DNA of 48,113 nt from an uncultured Bacteroidales bacterium (GTDB lineage Bacteria > Bacteroidota > Bacteroidia > Bacteroidales > UBA932): the NCBI GenBank assembly GCA_934675095.1, contig CAKUPC010000007.1, forward strand, positions 1 to 48,113. Reading direction: 5' to 3'. Position numbers and translations under genes: made by a program. Of this stretch, positions 9,651 through 17,234 are shown piece by piece; positions within the stretch are counted from its first letter, which is position 1, and each line of letters starts with the position of its first letter. The notes under the pieces are model-generated. The model had not been told where the DNA came from. It searched no databases and was given only the letters and a program-made list of their open reading frames with translations.

Positions 9651-9680
9651 AGATTTCTCACTTCGTTCGAAATGACAGGG
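9651..9680. repeat. REP-like palindromic element between gdhA and the ATP-grasp gene
   Basis: On the minus strand this reads CCCTGTCATTTCGAACGAAG followed by TGAGAAATCT. ATTTC and GAAAT can pair, with TTCG/CGAA inside. From memory this resembles short dispersed elements seen in many Bacteroidetes genomes. A related core occurs at 45914-45950. Confidence 0.55.
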
Positions 9681-11036
9681 CTAAACAAGCCCCTGGTCGA
9701 GCATGGCGTTCGCGACCTTTATGAAGCCGGCGACGTTCGCTCCCTTGACGTAGTTGATGTAGCCGTCCGGCTCGGTGCCGTACTTGAGGCAGGCGCTGTG
9801 GATGTCGGACATGATTCTGTGAAGTTCGGCATCGACCTGTTCCGCGGTCCACTGGCTGCGGATGGAGTTCTGGCTCATCTCAAGTCCGGATGTGGCCACT
9901 CCGCCGGCGTTCGATGCCTTGCCCGGAGAGTAGAGCAGGCGCGCCTTCTGAAAGACCGCGATTGCCTCCGGGGTAGTCGGCATGTTGGCTCCTTCCACGA
10001 CGCAGAAGCAGCCTCCATTCACGAGGGCTTCGGCGTCCGCAAGTTCAATCTCGTTCTGCGTGGCGCACGGGAGCGCGATGTCGCAGGCAATCTTCCATGG
10101 GCGCTCGCCGGGGTAATACACGGCATTCGGATACCTTTCGGCATATTCCCGAATCCTTCCGCGCCTGATGTTCTTGAGTTCGAGGACATATTTCATCTTT
10201 TCCTCCGTAAGCCCCTCGGGGTCATGGATGAACCCGTCCGAATCTGAGAGCGTCACGACCTTTGCCCCGAGCCTCATCGCCTTCTGCGCGGCATACTGCG
10301 CGACATTTCCGGAGCCGGATACAAGCACGGTCTTGCCCTCGAAGCTTTCTCCGCGCGTGGCGAGCATTTCCTGGGCGAAATAGCAGACTCCATAGCCGGT
10401 GGCCTCAGGACGCAGGCGGCTGCCGCCCCATCCGAGACCCTTGCCGGTGAGCGTGCCGGTAAATTCGTCACGCAGGCGCTTGTACTGGCCGAAGAGGTAG
10501 CCGACCTCACGTCCGCCTACCCCGATGTCGCCGGCGGGAACGTCGGTGTCCGGCCCGATGTGTCTCTGCAGCTCGGTCATGAAGCTCTGGCAGAAGCGCA
10601 TCACCTCGGCGTCGGATTTGCCCCTCGGACTGAAGTCTGAACCGCCCTTCGCCCCGCCCATCGGCAGGGTGGTGAGCGCGTTCTTGAAGGTCTGCTCGAA
10701 GGCGAGGAACTTCATTATGCTCAGATTGACGCTGGAGTGGAAGCGGATGCCTCCCTTGTAGGGACCTATGGCGCTGTTCATCTGCACACGGAACCCTCTG
10801 TTTATGTGAATTTCGCCCCGGTCGTCGGTCCACGGCACGCGGAACATGATGACGCGCTCCGGCTCGGCCATGCGTTCGAGTATTTTCTGATCCATCAGGT
10901 GAGGGTATTCCACGACATAGTCGGCGACGCTCTCGACGACCTCTCTCACTGCCTGATGAAACTCTTTCTCCCCCGGATTTTTCGCGACAAGCTCGGCCAT
11001 GAACCTGTCGGCATAGTTCTTTGCAAATTTTTCCAT
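9681..11036 (-). CDS. gdhA: NADP-type glutamate dehydrogenase
   Basis: 451 residues, the usual length for hexameric bacterial GDH. It reversibly converts 2-oxoglutarate, ammonium and NAD(P)H to glutamate in the cytoplasm, the main ammonia-assimilation step in many Bacteroidales. Seen: the Glu/Leu/Phe/Val dehydrogenase core RGFRVQMNSAIGPYKGGIRF, the active-site lysine motif PMGGAKGGSDFSPRGKS, QSFMTELQRHIGPDTDVPAGD, and the Rossmann segment VLVSGSGNVAQYAAQKA. The start MEKFAKNY (ATG at 11036) fits the family N-terminus better than the in-frame ATG at 11051. A -7 box lies 26 bases upstream. The cofactor preference is inferred from the overall E. coli-like form, not tested. The ATP-grasp gene follows on the same strand. 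Confidence 0.95.
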   Translation of the reverse strand: MEKFAKNYADRFMAELVAKNPGEKEFHQAVREVVESVADYVVEYPHLMDQKILERMAEPERVIMFRVPWTDDRGEIHINRGFRVQMNSAIGPYKGGIRFHSSVNLSIMKFLAFEQTFKNALTTLPMGGAKGGSDFSPRGKSDAEVMRFCQSFMTELQRHIGPDTDVPAGDIGVGGREVGYLFGQYKRLRDEFTGTLTGKGLGWGGSRLRPEATGYGVCYFAQEMLATRGESFEGKTVLVSGSGNVAQYAAQKAMRLGAKVVTLSDSDGFIHDPEGLTEEKMKYVLELKNIRRGRIREYAERYPNAVYYPGERPWKIACDIALPCATQNEIELADAEALVNGGCFCVVEGANMPTTPEAIAVFQKARLLYSPGKASNAGGVATSGLEMSQNSIRSQWTAEQVDAELHRIMSDIHSACLKYGTEPDGYINYVKGANVAGFIKVANAMLDQGLV

Positions 11037-11054
11037 AATCGTCTTAATCAAACA

Positions 11055-11086
11055 AATCCCACAAATTTAGGAAAATCTGCGGGATT
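11055..11086 (-). promoter_or_regulatory. gdhA promoter -7 box inside an inverted repeat
   Basis: On the minus strand TAAATTTG (11069-11062) matches TAnnTTTG, 26 bases before the gdhA ATG. It sits in the loop of an inverted repeat, AATCCC (11055-11060) with GGGATT (11081-11086). No clear -33 TTTG is present. The hairpin could instead end the upstream regulator gene. Confidence 0.4.
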
Positions 11087-11111
11087 CTGTATGCCTTGAA
11101 ATCTGAAAAAA

Positions 11112-12272
11112 CTAAGGCCTCTCGGACAAGGCGTCGTTTTGAGAGACGATTTTATTCTTGAAAACAGTTTTGCGGTATTCGCTCGGAGCCATTTCATAGC
11201 GTTTCTTGAAGTCCTTCCGGAAATTGGAACTGTCGTTGTAGCCGACGTTGTCACTGACTTGTTCTACAGTCATTTCCGGCGCTTCCGAGAACAGGCGGCA
11301 CGCTTCCTCAAGCCTCAGGGAGTTCCTCCATGTGCGGAAGTCGGTGCCGAGTTCGTCCTTCATGTAGCGGCGCATCATCACGACATCGACCCCGATTTTC
11401 TCCAGCGTCTCGGTGTAGGGCACGTCCTTTTCCGTGAATCCTCTGGCTGAAACCCATTTGTCGATGTTTTCTCGGATTTCTGCGCGTATGTTCTCGGGGA
11501 TTTCCGGATAAATCCGCTCGTCCCGGATTTCTTCCTCGCGCGCGTCTTCGCTTTCGGACGAGACCTCGGCTCCGGAATTTATCGCCATCACGATGTAGCC
11601 GGAGTCGGCCGCGTAGTTGATTATCTTAATCGTGAAGAACAGGTAGGTGAGTACGTACATGGGCACGAGCGCCAGATAGCTCCATGTCTCGGTGCAGAGG
11701 CAGACGAACGCGCAGATTCCAGTTGCAAGCGCGGAGAGGAACATCCAGTGAATCCATGACAGCCTCGGGGCGTTGTTTTCGGCGTAGTATTCGTTCGTGA
11801 GCTTTATGATTTTGCGGAAACTTTTGGCGAAGCTTCCTGCGTAGCCGAACAGCTGGACAAGGAACAGTCCCGCCGCTGCCCGATATATATATTCGTATGC
11901 GGCCGGCCAGAGCCAGTAACTGAGGTAGGGCATGGAAATCACGGCAGTTATCACGAGCACGTCACGCATGACGCACCTGAACGTGATGACCTCGGGGTTG
12001 ATGAACACGAGAATCAGGCTTGTCAACAGCAGCGCCTGAAACGGTCCCGTGGCGAGTATTGCCAGTTTGTCGTAAGGATGGGAGTAGCCCACTATGAAGC
12101 ACAGCAGATTCAGGAACGCGAGGGTCGCACAGGCTATGGCGAAGATTTTTCTCGCCTTTCTGAATTTTTTGAATTCCGGCTTGTCAGGGATTCTGACCGC
12201 CAGCACTATGACGGAGAGCGTCAGGATGACTCCCGAGGCAAAAAGCATTAGATATGGATATATGTCGCGCAT
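11112..12272 (-). CDS. Membrane-anchored AraC-family transcriptional regulator
   Basis: 386 residues from ATG 12272. The N-terminal 220 residues contain about six hydrophobic helices (for example YLMLFASGVILTLSVIVLAV and MFLSALATGICAFVCLC). After an acidic linker the last 110 residues are an AraC-type helix-turn-helix domain: LRLEEACRLFSEAP is the first recognition half and VGYNDSSNFRKDFKKRYEMA the conserved second half. The frame is open further upstream to 12452, but a -7 box at 12328-12321 places transcription start near 12312, favouring ATG 12272. Such integral-membrane AraC proteins are common in Bacteroidales; the signal and targets are unknown. It is not next to the PUL, and diverges from the gene at 12750. 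Confidence 0.85.
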   Translation of the reverse strand: MRDIYPYLMLFASGVILTLSVIVLAVRIPDKPEFKKFRKARKIFAIACATLAFLNLLCFIVGYSHPYDKLAILATGPFQALLLTSLILVFINPEVITFRCVMRDVLVITAVISMPYLSYWLWPAAYEYIYRAAAGLFLVQLFGYAGSFAKSFRKIIKLTNEYYAENNAPRLSWIHWMFLSALATGICAFVCLCTETWSYLALVPMYVLTYLFFTIKIINYAADSGYIVMAINSGAEVSSESEDAREEEIRDERIYPEIPENIRAEIRENIDKWVSARGFTEKDVPYTETLEKIGVDVVMMRRYMKDELGTDFRTWRNSLRLEEACRLFSEAPEMTVEQVSDNVGYNDSSNFRKDFKKRYEMAPSEYRKTVFKNKIVSQNDALSERP

Positions 12273-12320
12273 ACAACAATTCGACTTCAATTTTTGCGCT
12301 TTCCGAAGCGGAAAAGCCTG

Positions 12321-12354
12321 CAAAATTACGAAAAATATCGGGTATTTCATCAAA
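12321..12354 (-). promoter_or_regulatory. Promoter of the AraC-type regulator
   Basis: On the minus strand TTTG (12354-12351), 22 bases, TAATTTTG (12328-12321). The -7 box is a full TAnnTTTG match; the spacer is one base longer than usual. Confidence 0.5.
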
Positions 12355-12749
12355 TACCTGCGTGTATTTAATGAAAAATAGGAGAAATAGAGCTCCGGAG
12401 GACTAATTTTGCACCTGTCTCCGATTTCCGACGGTCGCGCAGAATTTGACAACGCTTGTCTGATGCGCCCGCGGACGGAAACTTGATTTGTTGTTAAGAT
12501 TACATAGAGGGCGGGCGACGCAGTTTCTGCCTTTGTCTGACGCCCTTTGATTCTGACCTATTTAGAATATACTAAGCAGATACTTAACCTTAAAAACACG
12601 CGTTTTGTATGTTTACAGGCAGCGGCCTCCAGTGATTGGACGCCGCTGCTGTAGTTTTTCGACGAAATGTTGTATCTTTGCAGGCTGGAAATTTCGCCGG
12701 AAGCGAAAGGTTTATGTCGTTGAAAATGTGCAGTAAAATATAAGGAAAT
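12355..12749. other. Divergent intergenic region
   Basis: About 400 bases between the AraC-type gene and the gene at 12750, with no convincing coding frame. It holds a plus-strand -7 box, TATCTTTG at 12673-12680, about 70 bases before ATG 12750, with no clear -33 partner. I see no RNA gene here. Operators for the adjacent regulator may lie here, but none can be named. Confidence 0.4.
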
Positions 12750-13376
12750 ATGGAATATTGTCTGATTTTCTCAAATATCGTTCTGATTGCCGTCGTCTGT
12801 GTCATGCTGGTAAGGCAGGAATTCAAGGCGAAGGGTCTGGTTACAGCCATAGGCAAGGTTCTCGGCGAGCATCTGGACCGGTCGCAGACGGAACCAGTGC
12901 ATCTGAGCGCGGACGGGATTATGGATGTCCTGCGCATCGGGGGATATGTGCCGGAGCGCATCGACGAGAAGACCGTGGACTTCAAGAAGGAGGGGATACT
13001 GTACCGCGTGACTTATGCCGGCAACCGCATGGATATGTCCCTGACTTTCAATCTGGACAAACTTTCCGCCGAGGAGGAGCAGGATGTCAGGGATATCTGC
13101 GCCCGCGTTTCGGACAGCATAATCATGGCAGACGCATTTCTTGACGAACCGGACAAGAGCGGAAATTCCACGATTACCTTCAAAATCAGCATGATGCTCC
13201 GCTGCAGGGATGAGTTCGCGGCCTCATACGGCGAATATATCGAGATTCTCGACGAACTCCACGCCCGTTTCATCAAGGCCTCCAACGAGAACGACGACGA
13301 TTCCGCCACCGACCAGCCCGACGACCCAGCCGCCATTCCCGTCCCTCCGTCCTCCCGCAGCAAGCTCCTGAACTGA
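12750..13376 (+). CDS. Unknown protein with one N-terminal membrane helix
   Basis: 208 residues, not recognised. Residues 4-21 form a single hydrophobic helix (CLIFSNIVLIAVVCVMLV), followed by a basic stretch, so the remainder is probably held on the cytoplasmic face of the inner membrane. The middle (about 60-170) looks like a small alpha/beta domain, with GILYRVTYAGNRMDMSLTFN. The C-terminus is low-complexity, rich in Asp and Pro. Codon use matches its neighbours and a -7 box TATCTTTG lies 70 bases upstream, so it is likely a real gene. It stands alone; the next gene begins 325 bases later. No function is proposed. Confidence 0.7.
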   Translation: MEYCLIFSNIVLIAVVCVMLVRQEFKAKGLVTAIGKVLGEHLDRSQTEPVHLSADGIMDVLRIGGYVPERIDEKTVDFKKEGILYRVTYAGNRMDMSLTFNLDKLSAEEEQDVRDICARVSDSIIMADAFLDEPDKSGNSTITFKISMMLRCRDEFAASYGEYIEILDELHARFIKASNENDDDSATDQPDDPAAIPVPPSSRSKLLN

Positions 13377-13701
13377 AGTCCGTTGTCTGTGTCATAATTT
13401 TGGCAAAATTGCCAGTTTTATGAAATAAATTGCCTCTTGTCCCGTGACTGGCCTTGATCTTCTCTGAAAAAGGTGACGGACGCTTGATGCTGTTGGGGGA
13501 TGCGCCTTTTTGTATAATATTGAGGCAAAACCGAGTCTGACAAAATGTCCGTTTTCGTGCATCTGGGAACGGACTTTGCCGTTTATGGCAGTCGTTGATT
13601 TTTTGGGGAGCAATGGGCGCAAAAAGTAGAATTTGGGTGCTTTGGTAAAATAATTGTTCGGAACGAAAAAATGATTATAAACACAAAAAATAGTTAAAAC
13701 A
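13377..13701. other. Intergenic region with a weak inverted repeat
   Basis: 325 bases without a convincing gene. TGGC-AAAATT-GCCA at 13401-13414, flanked by partly pairing A/T, could be a weak terminator for the preceding gene, but no T-run follows. No clear promoter for the gene at 13702 was found. Confidence 0.35.
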
Positions 13702-14403
13702 ATGAAAAAGTTTCTTACAGTTTCGATGATGGCGCTCGCATTGGTAGCGGCATCATCATGCAACAAGGATGAAAATCCTGAAGAGGTCAACAACGCCCGG
13801 TACATCAACACTTGGGTCGCAAAGGACGTTGAGGTCGGGAAGGTTCTCGGTGACGTGTCGGACGATGAGATTTTCAGCAAGCTTCCGGATGCGATGAAGG
13901 CTCAGCTTGCCGACACTAAGCTCGATTTGATTGTGAAGCTTGACGAGAACGGCAAAGGAAATGCGGGAGTGTATCTCAACAACAACACTCTTACTCTGCT
14001 CCGTACCCTTTTCTCTTGGATTTCCAAGCAGGAAGGTGTCACGATTCCGTCTGAGGTTTCCCAGATTTTTGCAGGAATAAAGGCGAACGACTATGTCGGC
14101 GCGGCCTTCGCCTACACGGCGGCTCCAACCGACGGGACAAAGGGCAAGTTTACCGTGACTGTCGGGACGGGCGAGGAGAGCGAAACGGAGGAAATCTCAT
14201 ACTCGGATCTCAGCGACAATGCCATGACTCTCAGCTATAAGGACGAAATCGAGAATCCGCAGACCGGCAAGACCGAGACCGTAGATGTTACCTACACTCT
14301 CAAGAGCCTCAGCTCCACTGGACTGACAATCAACAGTTTCGTCGATGTGTCAGCTCTTGCAGCCCTCATCCCTGACGGCGGTGACGATTCAGACGCTGAA
14401 TAA
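13702..14403 (+). CDS. Small lipoprotein of unknown function
   Basis: 233 residues. A lipoprotein signal ends at Cys20 (LVAASSC), predicting a membrane-anchored exported protein. The mature part begins with an Asn/Glu-rich linker, then NTWVAKDVEVGKVLG. It resembles the general form of Bacteroidales lipocalin-like or DUF49xx lipoproteins (WxA...V...L), but I cannot assign a family. The C-terminus ends in an acidic GGDDSDAE. The ATG is well placed for the signal peptide. A strong bidirectional terminator lies 39 bases after the stop, separating it from the PUL that converges from the right. No sign that it belongs to the PUL. Confidence 0.75.
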   Translation: MKKFLTVSMMALALVAASSCNKDENPEEVNNARYINTWVAKDVEVGKVLGDVSDDEIFSKLPDAMKAQLADTKLDLIVKLDENGKGNAGVYLNNNTLTLLRTLFSWISKQEGVTIPSEVSQIFAGIKANDYVGAAFAYTAAPTDGTKGKFTVTVGTGEESETEEISYSDLSDNAMTLSYKDEIENPQTGKTETVDVTYTLKSLSSTGLTINSFVDVSALAALIPDGGDDSDAE

Positions 14404-14442
14404 CTCCGTGTTTGGAAAAGTTGAAACACAAAATTGTAGAAT

Positions 14443-14476
14443 AAAAAATCTCGCGGGCAAAACCGCGAGATTTTTT
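14443..14476. terminator. Bidirectional terminator between the lipoprotein gene and the PUL
   Basis: A6-TCTCGCGG pairs with CCGCGAGA-T6 around a GCAAAA loop: a perfect 14-bp stem flanked by A-run and T-run. It serves both converging transcription units (the gene ending at 14403 and the PUL minus arm ending at 14506). Confidence 0.9.
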
Positions 14477-14505
14477 TATTGTAAAGAACAAGCCGGGGAC
14501 GGCAA

Positions 14506-15504
14506 TTATTCCTCAGCGTCAAAGACAGTAATCGTCATCTGCTGAATCTTCTGCGATGCTCCGGCGTAGTTGGAATTTGTACCGACAAAGGTGACGGTGT
14601 AGGTGCCCGGCTCGTCCCAGGTGTATTCGAAGCTGTGGAGATAGTTCTGGAGGTTCTTGATGGCAACGCCCTTGTCGTTCTCCACCTTGTTCAGCGGCAT
14701 CGGCCGTGAGATTGCCCATCCGTCGATGGCGAAGGGGAGCTTGTTCGCGGCTATGCCCTGAAAGAACAGGTCGGCTGTGGCCGGCTTGTTGAGGATAATG
14801 ATTCCCTTGTCATTCTCTCCGACACCGGTAGGATAAGTAATGCTGTTCTTCACATAAGGGTCGGCGTATTCTTCATATTCGTCGTTCATCATGACGGTCA
14901 CAAAATCCAATCCGCTGAAATCAATCGTCGAAGGATTCATCCCTTCGAGGTCGAGTGTGACGGCTCCGTTTATCCAATATGTCCTCTGAACTTTCGTGAA
15001 ATCCGTCGGACACCAGTGGAAAGCTATGCTGAAATTTTCCATATATTCATCGACGGCATATTCCTGCGATGTCCACTTGGTGCTTGCACCCTCCTGATAG
15101 TCAAGGCGTTCCCATCCGGCCATATTGTCCTCGACCATAGACTTTATGAGCGCCTTGTCTGCTGCTGCGTCATTCCCGGAAAGCCCCTCGAACTCCTTGG
15201 AAATCCAGACTTCCATGGCTCCGGCCAGTCCATATCGTGCCTGATAGTCAATGTTCAGAGCCGCCTTTTTCACGGCGCTTCCGTCAACCTCGTATCTGTC
15301 ACGGAACTCGTATTTATGCCCTGTCTCACCGCTGTAGAACACGATGTTATCGACGTCGCCGCGGAAGTTGAAACGGACAGGCCTGCCTGCCTCGTAGCTG
15401 TTTGACTTGTCGAGGGAGACGGTATAGTTGATGTCATAGACAACTTCCTGCCGGCAAGAGACGGCGAGGACAAAGATGATAAAAAGTAAATATATTCTTT
15501 TCAT
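14506..15504 (-). CDS. DUF5017 surface glycan-binding lipoprotein
   Basis: 332 residues from ATG 15504 (a TTG two codons upstream is open but unlikely). The lipoprotein signal ends at LAVSC. The N-terminal domain carries the DUF5017 signature VRFNFRGDVDNIVFYSGETG, a PKD-like fold. The C-terminal part ends in a beta-sandwich strand set (GTYTVTFVGTNSNYAGAS). DUF5017 proteins are encoded after SusC/SusD in many Bacteroidales PULs and are taken to be cell-surface glycan-binding proteins, the SusE/F position. It begins 11 bases after the SusD stop, so it belongs to the same operon. Expected role: capture of the PUL's glycan at the surface and supply to SusCD. Confidence 0.85.
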   Translation of the reverse strand: MKRIYLLFIIFVLAVSCRQEVVYDINYTVSLDKSNSYEAGRPVRFNFRGDVDNIVFYSGETGHKYEFRDRYEVDGSAVKKAALNIDYQARYGLAGAMEVWISKEFEGLSGNDAAADKALIKSMVEDNMAGWERLDYQEGASTKWTSQEYAVDEYMENFSIAFHWCPTDFTKVQRTYWINGAVTLDLEGMNPSTIDFSGLDFVTVMMNDEYEEYADPYVKNSITYPTGVGENDKGIIILNKPATADLFFQGIAANKLPFAIDGWAISRPMPLNKVENDKGVAIKNLQNYLHSFEYTWDEPGTYTVTFVGTNSNYAGASQKIQQMTITVFDAEE

Positions 15505-15515
15505 ACTCAATCAAA

Positions 15516-17222
15516 TTAGTTTGCCCACAATGAATTCTGCGAGAGCTGCTTGTTCACTCCAAGCTCGATTGACGGAATCGGAAGAAGCACATTCCTTGCC
15601 GTGACGCTCCCGCCGATGCTTGCCGCGCGTGACGCATTGACATTCTCCGCCCATCTCGGATCCGCGGTCCATGTCGCGTATGCGTTCATTTCCTGAACAT
15701 AGATGCCCCAGCGGATGAGGTCGAAGCGGCGCAGGGACTCAAAGCACAGTTCGCGTCCCCTCTCGTTGCGGACGAGTTCGCGGAAAGTCTCCTTGTCGTA
15801 GTCAGAGAATGCGCGCGTCGCGATGCCTGCCCTGCTGCGGACCTTTTCCACGCAGTCGTAGGCCTCCTGTGTCGGACCGTCAAGCTCGTTGGATGCCTCG
15901 GCATACATCAGGAGCACGTCGGAGTAGCGCAGGATGGGGAAGTTGATGGTCGTGTAGAGGTTCTTTGCCGTCTTCTGCCCCTCGTAGATGACCTCGCGCC
16001 TGAATTTGCCGCAGTTGCGGAGCGCCGGAGCGGCAGTCGGGTCGTCTGTAGTGGAAACGTTTTTATAGACATACGGGGTCTTGTCGATTCCGGAAACGCA
16101 CTGGCCGCTCGTTTCTCCGTAAGGCGGCTGGTTGGCGTTGCCGGCATAGTTGTACGGAGGCAGGTTCCAGTCCTGACGTTTGTCCGTTATCGTTGCAAGG
16201 GCATTCTCGTCATCGGTCCTGTCCGTCTGCCAGTAAAGGTCCCAGAGCTTGAGCGAGCCGTCGTACTGGCCGTAGGAGTAGTTGCAGTTGAACTCCCCGA
16301 ATCTGGTCGAGCTGCTGTTCCCGCTCTGGAGTCCGAGCAGGTCGCCGATTCGTCCGTTGGACCAGCTCTCCGCACTGGAACGGTCGCCGAGAAATTCCGC
16401 TTCCCACATCGACTCGTGCCACTCCGTGTCGTATTTGTCCTCAATCATGTTGATGAATACCTGCGAATAGTCCGGGTTCAGCCCGTGCTTCCCGCTGTCA
16501 ATCACGTCCTTGGCAAAGCCGCGGGCCTTCGTCAAGAACTCCGTCTTGTCACCGCCATCCACACTGGAGCCGGCCAGAAAGAGATATACGCGGGCTAGTA
16601 TGCCCTGAACCGTGGTCTTTGTGACGCGCGAAGGCTGGGCGGTCACCTCCTCGTCGGCAAGTTCGAGGCAGGCCTCCATTTCGGATGCCGCCCAAGTCAG
16701 AACTTCAAACTGAGGGGTTGCCCCGCACATTACCTCGTCGGGAGTCTTCACCGCCTCCCTGCGCAGAGGAACGTCGCCCCATGACTGCGCGAGGAGGAAA
16801 TGGTAGTATGCCCTGAGGAAGCGTGCCTCGTTGAAGTACTTGCCGTCCTTGTCGAACTCGGTCTTCACGACGGCCTCCATGAACTCGTTCGCGTTGCGTA
16901 TTCCCTGATAGATGGCCGTCCAGATGTCATAGACCTGAACGGTCGCCGCGTCGTGGCGGTTGTACTGCAGGAAGTTGCTCTGCACGTCCCTGTTGAAATA
17001 GCAGAGGTCGTCTCCGTTCGCGTACATTATGCTGTAGTAGTTGCCGTAAAACTGCTCCTTGTTCATCACGCCATAGACTCCGGCGAGCCCGTATTTCACC
17101 TCGTCCTCCGTGTTGTAGAACGTCTCGGAGCATATCACCTGCGGAGTCACGTCGAAGAAGCTGCATGAAGCGAGACTCGTGGCGGCCGCAAGGCAAATCG
17201 TATATTTCAATATATCTTTCAT
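15516..17222 (-). CDS. SusD/RagB-family nutrient-binding lipoprotein
   Basis: 568 residues, usual for SusD. Lipoprotein signal ending at Cys20 (SLASC), so it is outer-membrane anchored and faces out. Family marks: FFDVTPQ after the signal, NARFLRAYYHFLLAQSWGDV in the TPR-like helical core, NFPILRYSDVLLMYAEA, and the C-terminal RNERGRELCFESLRRFDLIR. SusD forms the lid of the TonB-dependent SusC pore and closes on captured oligosaccharide. It lies 12 bases after SusC and 11 bases before the DUF5017 gene, a tight operon. The glycan is inferred from the two PL8 lyases beside it: chondroitin-type glycosaminoglycan. Confidence 0.96.
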   Translation of the reverse strand: MKDILKYTICLAAATSLASCSFFDVTPQVICSETFYNTEDEVKYGLAGVYGVMNKEQFYGNYYSIMYANGDDLCYFNRDVQSNFLQYNRHDAATVQVYDIWTAIYQGIRNANEFMEAVVKTEFDKDGKYFNEARFLRAYYHFLLAQSWGDVPLRREAVKTPDEVMCGATPQFEVLTWAASEMEACLELADEEVTAQPSRVTKTTVQGILARVYLFLAGSSVDGGDKTEFLTKARGFAKDVIDSGKHGLNPDYSQVFINMIEDKYDTEWHESMWEAEFLGDRSSAESWSNGRIGDLLGLQSGNSSSTRFGEFNCNYSYGQYDGSLKLWDLYWQTDRTDDENALATITDKRQDWNLPPYNYAGNANQPPYGETSGQCVSGIDKTPYVYKNVSTTDDPTAAPALRNCGKFRREVIYEGQKTAKNLYTTINFPILRYSDVLLMYAEASNELDGPTQEAYDCVEKVRSRAGIATRAFSDYDKETFRELVRNERGRELCFESLRRFDLIRWGIYVQEMNAYATWTADPRWAENVNASRAASIGGSVTARNVLLPIPSIELGVNKQLSQNSLWAN

Positions 17223-17234
17223 ACTCTCAGTGAA

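Noticed and set aside
9651..9680. CRISPR-like repeat
   Set aside because: Only one copy here and two directly adjoining related copies far away; no spacers and no cas genes.
8919..10247. Long plus-strand open frame (442 codons) opposite the ATP-grasp gene and gdhA
   Set aside because: It lies antisense to two clear genes; its sequence is low-complexity, rich in Val, Asp and Glu, as expected from the mirrored codons of GC-rich genes. No domain is visible.
12400..12600. Small RNA or riboswitch between the AraC-type gene and the gene at 12750
   Set aside because: Only short, weak inverted repeats are visible; no known riboswitch core or T-run hairpin was found.
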